From Zygnema cylindricum (taxonomy: Eukaryota; Streptophyta; Zygnematophyceae; Zygnematales; Zygnemataceae), in assembly GCA_037447655.1 (NCBI GenBank), contig JBBHKE010002187.1:1-26719 (forward strand): 26,719 nucleotides of DNA, written 5' to 3'. Below the pieces are notes generated by a model. The model was not told the origin of the DNA. It saw only the letters and a list, made by a program, of their open reading frames with translations, and ran no database searches. The first letter of the stretch is position 1. Each line of letters opens with the position of its first letter. Position numbers and translations under genes: made by a program. Below are positions 18,607-26,719 of this stretch, in pieces.

Positions 18607-19344
18607 TTAAATTCCCAAAATATATTTTACTTCGCCAAGATCTGTGACTTTGAAATGTTGTCGTAAGTAGGCTTTCAATTCGCGTATACGTTCCAAACTA
18701 TCCGACGTCATCAAGAAATCATCGACGTAAACCGAAAATATAATTTGATCTTTTCTTTGTCCTTTCACGTACACTCCAGAATCCGAAATTGTACGTGTGA
18801 AACTAAAGTCTAAAAGAACTTTGTGTAGGCGTAGATACCAAGTGCGAGGCGCTTGCTTCGACTCGTAAAGCGATTTGCGAAGACGCCATACCGTGCCTTC
18901 CCGTGACGTCACTCTTTCTAGCACCTTCATATAGACCTCTTCGTCTAAGTCTCCATTTAAGAACGCGGTCTCCACATCCATTTGATGAACTTGTTTCTTC
19001 CTTGCAGCGGCAATCACCATAATCATTCTTAGAGAGTCGAATTTCACAACGGGAGCATACGTCTCCGTGTAATCTACCCCCTCCCTTTGCTGAAATCCTT
19101 TGTATACAAGTCTCGCCTTATATTTTACTACTTCACCCGATGCACCAGTTTTAGTTTTGAAGACCCATTTTGCGTCAATCGCTTTTTTTCCTTCCGGTAA
19201 TTTTACTTCCTCAAATGTCCGATTTTCCACAATTGACTTATACTCTTTCTCCCATGCCGGCTTCCACTTCGTTTCCCAATCACACGATTTTCTCGCCTCC
19301 ACGTATGATTGAGGATTGCCGGCCAAATTCTTGCACATTAATTG
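18607..19344 (-). pseudogene. Copia reverse transcriptase
   Basis: The longest intact stretch (about 245 codons): WETKWKPAWEKEYKSI, AKWVFKTKTGASGEVVKYK, GVDYTETYAPVVKF, QMDVETAFLNGDLDEEVYM and the catalytic YVDDFLM. Catalytic aspartates (QMDV, YVDD) are kept. A TAA (19347-19345) separates it from the upstream linker and another TAA (18609-18607) from the C-terminus. Confidence 0.9.
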
Positions 19345-19950
19345 TTATAAAAGGAATTCTGTCTCATTCGCATCGGAGACGAAATAATAGGAATTAGAAT
19401 TTTCTCCACCAATTTTGTCATTAGAAAGCCGATTTGGTTCCTTTCCTCTATTCTCTCGAACACTCCGTCTAAGAACCGGAACTTGTTCCACATTTTGCTC
19501 CTCCTCGTCCGCATTTGGTAAACTCGATTTTGAGCTTGAAGATTTTTGACTTTCCGTCGACATTTTTGAATTTCGGCTTACATTACTCCGAACATCAATG
19601 TCAATGTCCAATTTCTCCGAACGCGAATCAAGATTTGTATTTCCCTTGTTGATGTTGACAATGGATTCCGGCTCCTCATCCGAATCCGAATCCTCAATGT
19701 CCGGGAAATTGGCAACATCGTCTACCTCATAAAAATCAAGATTTTTCTTCAATTCCGCCGATTTCTCAATAACCAATTTTAAGTCTTCATAGAAATTCAC
19801 ATTTCGGGATTCTTCCACAATTCGACGAACCGGATCAAATACACGGTAAAGATTTCATTTAGTACTATAGCCCACAAAAATTCCGGGCCAACTTCTCGCC
19901 GCAAATTTCCCTTTCCTTTTCACTTCATCCACATACATCGTAGAACGACA
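19345..19950 (-). pseudogene. Copia integrase C-terminus and acidic linker
   Basis: Reads DEVKRKGKFAARSWPGIFVG, TGA at 19857-19855, NLYRVFDPVRRIVEESRNV, then a Ser/Asp/Glu-rich linker (DSDSDEEPES, STESQKSSSSKSS) and RRSVRENRGKEPNRLS, the usual region between copia integrase and RT. Normally part of one polyprotein. Confidence 0.8.
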
Positions 19951-20738
19951 TCCCAAATTCGGAGATGATGGAGAGTCAGTTTTCGTCCATAAAGTAATTT
20001 GAATGGTGTTTTATTACCGGAAACCGAAGTAAGTCTCCGATTACAAATGTAATTGGCCGTGAGGATGGCATCTCCCCATAATGAAATACTTAGACCGGCC
20101 AAATGCACCATCGCCCTCACCATTTCTTGTAAGGTCCTATTCTTCCTTTCGGCTACTCCATTTGATTCCGGAGAATACGGTGAAGTGAATTGTTGGGTTA
20201 TTCGTTTCTCTTTACAATACCTCTCAAATGCGATAAATTTGCCTCCATTATCCGAACGAATGGCTTTCAATTTTCGTTCGCACTGTCTTTCGGCAAATGC
20301 ATGCCACTCAATAAAAGTTTCAAGAGCATCCGATTTCCTCTTCAATAATCAAACCCACGAAAATCTCGAATAATCATCAATGATGACCATAATATATCTA
20401 TTTTCTCCAAGGCTCTCCGGCTTAATTTGTCCATATCGATCGACATGGACAAGCTCTAATGGATGTTGAGCCCAAAATTTCACATCGTTCGTAGCATGTG
20501 GTTTCCGAATTTGTCGTCCTTGACTACATCCATCGCATCCATTTACTTTTTCACCGGTAGCAAGATCTAATCCTTTTACACATGCCGTTTTTATCATTCT
20601 CCTCAAATTTCCTTCGGATGTATAACACATCCAATGGTGCCATAACGTTAAATCTCCCTTTAATTCCAAGATTTGATTTAGAATGCCCGTGGAAGAAGCA
20701 TTCTTCCTCGGTCGCTTCCATAAAAGTCGACTATGCAT
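19920..20738 (-). pseudogene. Copia integrase
   Basis: The zinc-binding part is degraded (LWHHWMCYTSEGNL then CDGC; the second His is Tyr). The core keeps its Asp-Asp-Glu set: ELVHVDRYGQIK, AIRSDNGGKF, SPYSPESNGVAERKNRTLQ. TGA at 20351-20349 interrupts SWV/LLKRKSDA. A one-base deletion near 19953 moves the reading frame before GCRSTMYVDEV. Confidence 0.88.
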
Positions 20739-20739
20739 T

Positions 20740-21590
20740 GAATTGGTGACTTCGCCATCGCCAATTAATTTGCCGTCGGCGCGATATATGCGAATCGTCG
20801 AATCACCTCTAGCAACTACGCTTCCACCGGCATGCTGAGTTTGAGGTACGCTTAATAGATTCGCTCAACCATCCGGAATATATAGGACATTCAATATACG
20901 CGCCTCCGAAATAGTTTCATTTCCAAAACGGTCCTACGTGGGCAAATTCAATCAAACAGTACCCACTTTACCAACCGTAATTGTTTGTCCACTTGCAACT
21001 GTAATTAATTTTGGTACGGTATGTGAACGCATGTCGTCAAATAATGTAGCGTCCGTACACACATGGTGAGACGCTCCCGTGTCAATTATCCACTCTTTTT
21101 CGCGTGCGTCACTTGGTTCACTTAATGAATCAATAGAGAGGTGGAGACAAGTGAACATTTGTCCTCCTTGGTCTCCTTCAAAATTTCCCAAGTCAACAAA
21201 ATTTCCATGGCTTCCACCATGAGTCATAGCGTCCACGACCACTATCACGTCAGCGACCGCGACCACCAAAACCGCAACCGCCTCTTACTCCTCCGCTACT
21301 AAATTTAGAGTAGCATTGTTGGCTCATGTGACCTACTTTCCCATAATTGAAGCATTATCTCTCTTTTTCCGGACACGAAGACGAAATATGACCGGGCCGG
21401 TTGCAACGGAAACACAAGACGTTGCTACTATCATTTTGGGCGGTCCGAGATCTTAGATTTTCACCTTTATCAAACCATTTTCCACGACATCTTGTACCTC
21501 CTCCTTTTCCACCCCCACTTCCACGGAAATAATACAAATCCGCGAATTCGGGAGCGGCCACATTTAAGGATCCAACGCCCCGCGCTGAAT
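20740..21590 (-). pseudogene. Copia gag zinc knuckle and protease
   Basis: Zinc knuckles CFRCNRPGHISSSC (intact CCHC) and CFNYGKVGHMSQQC (second Cys changed to Tyr), separated by TAA. A Gly/Arg-rich stretch follows, then protease with the active-site motif EWIIDTGASHHVCTD and VASGQTITVGKVGTV. Further stops (TGA, TAG, TGA between 20954 and 20865) lie before RILNVLYIPDG and ANLLSVPQTQHAGG. N-terminal gag is missing. Confidence 0.85.
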
Positions 21591-21595
21591 ATGCC

Positions 21596-21899
21596 TACTG
21601 TAAACTAGGTACATGTACAGATTCTGGCAAAATGTACAATTTCACGTCATTGTGACGTTTGCACTACGTCGTTTGTGAAAACGCAGTTACATGATAACGA
21701 CCTGTTTTGTGTTTTTTTAGTTAACAAAGTACAACTTTGCACAGTCTGACACCAAAATACAATATATTGCGATATATATCTTGATAATTTATGTTGGTCG
21801 CAGTACGATATATCGAGGACTTTTTTCGATCGTATCGAAATTATCGCGATATGAAACTAACCGATACCCAACACTACTATTTAGGGTGATAGAGTCAAA
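21596..21899. other. No feature recognised
   Basis: AT-rich DNA between the truncated copia end and a MITE end. Has local palindromic runs such as ATATATTGCGATATATAT and ATTATCGCGATA but no gene. Confidence 0.3.
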
Positions 21900-21954
21900 A
21901 TAAGGGGTGATGGAATTAGCGTACATAATGCTAATTACGATTCGCGGTGTACTG
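21900..21954. mobile_element. Right end of a TA-flanked MITE
   Basis: ATTACGATTCGCGGTGTACTG followed by TA (21955-21956) matches the terminal repeat of the 7395, 17412 and 23148 elements. No matching left end was found, so the copy is partial. Confidence 0.5.
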
Positions 21955-21985
21955 TATTGACCGAAACATGTCCAACACCTCCTAA

Positions 21986-22924
21986 GGGTGTGTCCCCATG
22001 TAACCGAAACTTTGAAACGCTACTTTGGATTTTAGCGCAGATTTTACGTTGTACTTTTCAAAGTGTGCGTATGTCCATCGTTACTTGCGCGTTCATTACT
22101 TCGAATATATGACAGTTGTAGACGTCTATAAAATGTGCGGCAGTCTACGAAACGAAATGTAGACGACTACGAAACTACGAAACTTCCTAAAATTGGTGAC
22201 GTCTACAAAAACGGCGACGGTTGTAGAGGTCGAGGTTTTTGTGACGTTGTAGATGTTTAGGGTTTTGTGACATAGCGAAGTCATGCTGCCATGTGACGTC
22301 ATCAGTACGTACATTTTTCGCCATGGTTTCCCGATTTCGTTATCTTATCTTTTATCATTCGACATGCCATCAAACTTGGACCAAAAATATTCAAAAAAAA
22401 GGAAAAAAAATATATCTTTCATTTGATACTATTATTGGTGCATCCCGTGTATATAAGAGAGAAAGAGGAGTGGTCGAGTGAGAAAAAAGGGAAGAGACAA
22501 GGATGACGTAAAATTTTGCAAAGGACCCATGAAGGAAAGTGGAGGTCTGGACCCCTGCAAATTTTTTCCGTACATGTTTGTCATTTTCTTATGTGCAGTA
22601 AAAAAAATAGCGTGTACTTTCCTTTGTGCAAAAAATTTCGAAAACGTTTGACGTGTGCAATGCAGGTTTTCTATTCGTCAATAGGGTAGTATTTTGATTA
22701 AAATCAGGTCGCGATTTGATTCCAGTGCAAGTGTGAAGATGAGCTGGAAGTGGGTCGCGATGATAATATAACGCCAAATTGTACCTTCCAAGTTCCAAGA
22801 TGACGCAAAATGTACTTGTGTTTTTGCCCATTTTTCGTACGATGTAATATTTTCTCGTTAGAAGTCCCATTTTCTGTGAAAACGACGGAAAATAACCCTT
22901 ACTTGAACACATGGGGACACGCCC
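21986..22924. mobile_element. Third Harbinger-like element, 939 bp
   Basis: TAA on both sides (21983-21985, 22925-22927). Termini GGGTGTGTCCCCATGTAA and the complement of GGGCGTGTCCCCATGTGT. It has the same two end types as the 5269 and 5958 elements (TTTTAGCGCAG on one side, AAGTAAGGGTT and GTCGTTTTC on the other). No transposase ORF. Confidence 0.7.
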
Positions 22925-23147
22925 TAAAAAATACGGAATTTATCCGCACTCAAAATGACACGAGGGACGGTAGGGATTACGTACATAAAATACGATAAAC
23001 AAGTACAAGAAGGCGCACTGAAATATGAAGATGACGTCAAAGTGTGCAGTTATAAAGAACCGGGCGTGAGAAAATCTTCCCACGTATTTTATTGTCCTTT
23101 TTGCACGTCAGGTCTGCAACATTCTATGTACCTACTTTTTGGCTGTA

Positions 23148-23395
23148 CGGTACACCGTGTATCGCAATTAGCGTTAACATTTTTTCCGCCACTAAAACAT
23201 CTTTTCCCCGTACAAACTTGTCCGATTTTCAATTTGAGACCGCCAATTGGAAGCTGAGAGTTTTGCATTTCAATTGCAACCGTCAGATCAGTAATCCGAC
23301 ACGTATGTACGGATAAAATATGTTTTAAGTGGCGAAAAAGACATTAACACTAATAGCGATACACGTTTTTTTGTATAGCGATACACGGTGTACTG
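23148..23395. mobile_element. Short TA-flanked MITE
   Basis: 248 bp between TA (23146-23147) and TA (23396-23397). Termini CGGTACACCGTGTATCGCAA and the complement of CAGTACACCGTGTATCGCTA. The right terminal part (AGCGATACACG) is locally duplicated at 23355-23386. Confidence 0.7.
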
Positions 23396-24496
23396 TACTC
23401 CTTCAACACTGTACGAAAATGTACGGAACAGTACTGTAGTGCTGCACGAAAATGTACGAAACAGTACTGTACTGCTGCTTTTTACAGGACACCTGGAACC
23501 TTCAACCGATTACCGACAAAGCGTAGTCATTTTTGACGGACGAAACGGCTAGTTTGCGTACGTTCTGTACGGAAGTACGTCCGTGCCAAAGAACGCAAAA
23601 ATCCTTTTGAAAAAACTATTTCAATTTCTTTTTAGGGTTGCGAATCTTCTGTTTCTTCTGTAAACTTAAGGTATTAACACTTAAACTTTTTTTCCCTTTT
23701 TTTTTTTTCCTTTGTGTCTTTTTGCACATAATATTTCTTTGGATCCACAACAAATGACATCTTTAATCTCTGTTTCTGAAGGTTTTTAAAGATTTTTTAG
23801 GTTTTGTTTGAGTACTTTTAGGGTTTTGTAAGATTTTCTGAAGAGTTTTTAGGGTTTTTTTTAGGATTACAAAGATGTTTTTTTGACAAAGTTGGAGATT
23901 GAAAAATATCAAGATGCCTGCCTCTTTATTATATATATTTTTCTTTTTTTTTTCCTGCTTTTTTATGATGTATTTGAACAAAAACAACTCTCATTAACTC
24001 CAACCCAACAAAAAAGCAAAAAAAAAATCTAAAAAAAAAAAGGGAAAAAAAATACTTTTAAACAATTAGGGGTAGTCTAGGAGAAAAAAATTGGGGGAGG
24101 GGTTAAAAACCAAGTTTACTTTAAGAAATTCCCAAAAACTATTTCAATCTAAAAAAAAGGACACGTTTCATCAAGATTCCTCCATAAATTTGTATTTATG
24201 TACAATGAGAAAGTACAAGTTTATCAACTTTTAGTAAATTTTACCAAAATTTACATTTTCACAAATTCTATCAAATTTTGTCCATTTTTGACAATTTTTT
24301 ACATTTTTTAACAAATTTCAACAAGCAAAAGAATCATGTAAGAAATAATTATGCCATTTTTTTTTATTTTTTTTGGCATCCAAACTCTACTAAACTTCTA
24401 GAAAATGAAATATACCCAAATTGTATCAAAGCAATTTATTGTTAATCCTTAAAACTTGGAAACCTTGAAAACAACATCCTTAGGTTTTAAAACCAT

Positions 24497-24574
<78 letters not shown>

Positions 24575-25440
24575 AAGTGAAGATAAGATTTTGATCAACC
24601 CTATTTATAAATTCCACTTATCTCTAGAAATCCAAAAAACCCGACAAAACACCGCAAAAAATTCTAAAAATCCTACCTTTTGCAAGTAATCCATGTGAAT
24701 TTCACATTTCTAAGCCAATATAAAATTCAATTCAAGGTTAGTTTACTTTAAACAAACTTAAATCTACCCTAATTTGTATGCCATATCATAGAATTTAAAT
24801 AACTACCCATTTCCTTTTTTTTTTATTATTAATTTACAATTTTGATTTAAATCTAGAGAAAATCATAAAATTGATTTTTTTTGTTAAAGTTTTCAAGTTT
24901 TCTTTTCAACAATTGTGATTTTACAAGTTTTCTGTGAGTTTTAAAATCTTTTGAAGGCTTTTTCTTTTTTATAGTTTTTTTTTTGTTTTCTTTTACTCTT
25001 TTTGATGGTTAGGATTCAAGATTTTTGGCGCTGGCAATTTATTTTATTTTCTTACTTATGTGTTTTTCACTTAATTTTTGTTTTCTTATTTAATTATTTA
25101 TTTATCTAACCTATTTATTGTTTATCTACTTATTTATTTATGTATTTATTTATTTATTTACTTGTTGATTTTTTATTTAAATACTTATTTATTTGTTATT
25201 TTAGTTTTGTACTTCTTTATTTTATAGTCAGAAACAGTGTGGTGATGACCGACGGAACTTCATACATTAATTCTACATGCTATTTGTTATTACTGCTGCT
25301 TTTTTTCTTTAATTATTGTTATGATTAGTATTGCTATCATTTATTTAATTTAATTTAATTTAACGTTATTTAACTTCGTTTAAGTTTATTTAGTTTTGGT
25401 TGATTTAATTTAGTTTAAACCTCTTTTACTCATTTATTTT
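23396..25440. other. AT-rich intergenic region
   Basis: No exon or ORF supported on either strand. Long A or T runs, several TTTAGGG-like words near 23810-23860 (too scattered to be a telomere array), TTTA/TTTAT repeats at 25080-25180 and TTTAATTTAA repeats near 25340. Confidence 0.6.
24500..24571. repeat. (TA)n dinucleotide tract
   Basis: About 36 uninterrupted TA units, a likely cruciform-forming and length-variable microsatellite. Confidence 0.98.
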
Positions 25441-25516
25441 TACTTTTCTATTTTATTCCGGTCAGAGGAAAAAAAAGAAAAAAAAGAGAAAAAGAAATAA
25501 GTGCGGTGAGGGAGCC

Positions 25517-26639
25517 ATGGCGGAGAGCTCTCTGGCGGAGGTGCTGCGGCTGTGGCGCCTTCCAGGAAGCTTCCTGCTGCAGGCGCTCGACAGCCGAGGA
25601 AGGAGGATCCTCGCCATTGGACGACCGGACGGTCAAGTCACGCTCACAGGCGACTCTCCCTCTCCCTCCGCCCGGCACTCTCTCTCCCTTCTCTCTTCTC
25701 CTTCTCCTCCCTCTTCTCTCCCGCCTCTCTCTTCTCCCTCTCCTCTCTCTTCTCCCTCTACTATCTCTTCTGCTTCTCCTCTCTTCTTATTCCTCTCCTC
25801 TCTCTTCTCCCTCTCCTCTCTCTTCTCCCTCTCCTCTCTCTTCTTGTAGTGTGACCAAAAGGGCAAACTTTCTCCCCTCTCTCCTCTCTCTTTTCACTCC
25901 GATGATCCCTCTCTTCTCTCTCGATTCTCACCCCATCTCTCTGCTCACCTCTCTCTCTTTCCGCTCTTTTCCCACTTCTCTGATTTCTCCTCTCTCTATT
26001 CTCACTTGCCCCTTTCTCTCTCCATGCTTCTCTCCTCGCTCTCCTCTCGCCTCTCTCTTCACTCCCCTGTTTAACCCTCCTGCTCTCCTCTTTCTTCTCT
26101 CTCCTCTCTCTTCGTTCCTCTTGCCTTCACGTCTCCCTCGTTCGCTTTTCCCATCAGCTGTCTCCTCCCTCTCCCACTCTTTCTTTTTCTCTTTCTCTTT
26201 TTTCACTTTCCTTTCCTCTTTCTCCCTCTCTCTCTCGAGTTTTATGTGGCAGTTCTGCTTTTAAAACTGCAAGAGTTTGACATTTCTCTCCCTTCACTTC
26301 AAATTTTGGTTTATCTTCAAAAACCTTTTCCCTTTGTGACACATGTCACTCCCTTGTGTACCACGTCCCACGCACAACTCTCTAACTCTCTCCCTCTCCC
26401 TTCTCCTCTCCTTCCCCCTCCCTCTCCTTCCTTCTCCATCTCCCTCCCTCTCCCTCCCTCTCCTCTCTGTCGCTCTCTCTGCCCCTCTCTTTCTCTCTCT
26501 CTCACACACTCCCACTCTTCCTTCATATCTCTGCCTCTCTCTCTCTCTGCCTTTTCTGCAGACACTGTGGACGAGGCCCAATCGGAGGGACATCCTTTAA
26601 CGGTTTACGGACTGATGGGCATCATAGAACTGTTGGGAG
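25517..26639 (+). CDS. Sac1-family phosphoinositide phosphatase, N-terminus (two exons, 3' end outside)
   Basis: Exon 1 (25517-25649) starts with ATG in the strong context GAGCCATGG and reads MAESSLAEVLRLWRLPGSFL, then LQALDSRGRRILAIGRPD, GQVTLT. Exon 2 (26562-26639) follows TTTTCTGCAG and reads TVDEAQSEGHPLTVYGLMGI, IELLGG, ending at donor G|GTAAAG. The order L.L....F...L.....L.I.R..G.VTL, ~20 residues, then .YG..G.I.LL.G matches the start of SAC domains, which precede the CX5R(T/S) catalytic site by some 300 residues, so the active site is outside. Sac1 proteins dephosphorylate PI4P and related lipids at the ER/Golgi. Exon 1 is GC-rich compared with its surroundings. The only GT donor in phase (25632) would delete the conserved GQVTL; a GC donor at 25650 keeps it. 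Confidence 0.75.
25650..26561 (+). other. Polypyrimidine first intron of the Sac1-like gene, probable GC-AG type
   Basis: About 912 nt, almost all CT-rich on the sense strand (CTCTCC, TTCTCC units), ending CTTTTCTGCAG. Long open frames here encode Ser/Leu/Pro repeats and are not genes. The predicted donor is ACAG|GCGACT. Confidence 0.7.
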
Positions 26640-26719
26640 GTAAAGCAAAATGACCTGTTAACAGTTTACGGAACAGAGGAAGGAGAGAAAGAGGGAGAGG
26701 GAGAGGGAGTGAGAGAGGG
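26640..26719 (+). other. Start of the next intron of the Sac1-like gene
   Basis: Begins GTAAAGC and turns into GA-rich repeats (GGGAGA) up to the window edge. This intron is purine-rich on the sense strand, opposite to the first one. Confidence 0.5.

Larger units (their letters stand above)
16960..21595 (-). mobile_element. Ty1/copia retrotransposon, 5'-truncated and decayed
   Basis: On the minus strand, in copia order: gag zinc knuckles (21561-21310), protease (EWIIDTGASHH), integrase (20738-19860), reverse transcriptase (19344-18257), RNase H (18255-17791), polypurine tract (17769-17758), 3' LTR (17757-16960). The 5' LTR, primer-binding site and N-terminal gag are absent; homology ends at about 21595. 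Integrase before RT distinguishes copia from gypsy. At least eight in-frame stops and one frameshift (near 19953) show it is dead. A MITE interrupts the LTR. Confidence 0.92.

Noticed and set aside
17788-21590. Reassignment of TAA/TAG to glutamine (ciliate- or ulvophyte-like code)
   Set aside because: Several TAA stops sit where Gln would fit, and the lectin TAG does too. But intact RT and host exons encode Gln only with CAA/CAG, and TGA stops and other C-to-T changes occur as well. Mutational decay explains all of it.
23800-23870. Interstitial telomere array (TTTAGGG)
   Set aside because: The words are irregularly spaced among T runs and not tandem.
25506-26264. 252-codon plus-strand ORF across the CT-rich region
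   Set aside because: Ser/Leu/Pro repeats from CT-rich sequence. The frame of the Sac1-like exon at 25517 is a different one, supported by family similarity.
26246-26653. 135-codon ORF ending GGKAK
   Set aside because: Only its last part (TVDEAQ to LLGG) is coding. The upstream part is intron and the final KAK is read-through into the next intron.

Overview
This is eukaryotic nuclear DNA. Its genes are split by GT-AG introns, and it carries a decayed Ty1/copia retrotransposon, several small DNA transposons and long low-complexity tracts. Three host genes can be read once exons are assembled across introns: (1) a minus-strand secreted protein with plant-type leucine-rich repeats (exons from 4799 down to the left edge); (2) a plus-strand F-type (eel-fucolectin-like) lectin with proline-rich linkers, about 10305-12463, which looks damaged; (3) the N-terminus of a Sac1-family phosphoinositide phosphatase, 25517-26639, running off the right edge. 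Plant-type LRRs on 72-nt exons, PPSPPP-type linkers, an F-type lectin and copia elements together fit an alga or another walled protist. The species cannot be named from sequence alone.

Layout. 1-4800: LRR gene; its first intron holds a ~0.9 kb purine-pyrimidine tract and a later intron a minisatellite-like array. 4800-5229: upstream region of that gene. 5230-8783: a nest of non-autonomous DNA transposons. A TA-flanked element contains a ~780-bp element with TWA target duplications, and that one contains a second copy of itself in opposite orientation. An empty-site relative (7395-7952) and a half copy (8329-8783) follow. 8784-9700: no gene recognised. 9700-12900: lectin gene region with a duplicated intron/linker module. 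13000-16800: a graveyard of decayed coding fragments (gag-like, copia RT, possible gypsy RT), tandem duplications and a SINE-like dimer. 16960-21595: a 5'-truncated copia element on the minus strand, with a small MITE inserted in its LTR. 21900-23395: three more DNA-transposon pieces. 23400-25440: AT-rich intergenic DNA with a (TA)n tract. 25517-26719: Sac1-like gene, whose first intron is again a ~0.9 kb polypyrimidine run on the sense strand and probably starts with GC instead of GT.

The host genes do not form a pathway in any visible way, although two of the three (LRR protein, lectin) are of extracellular or cell-surface type. The most notable points are the matching polypyrimidine first introns in two unrelated genes, a candidate 25-nt intron, a probable GC-AG intron, and the transposon nest whose insertion order can be read directly.
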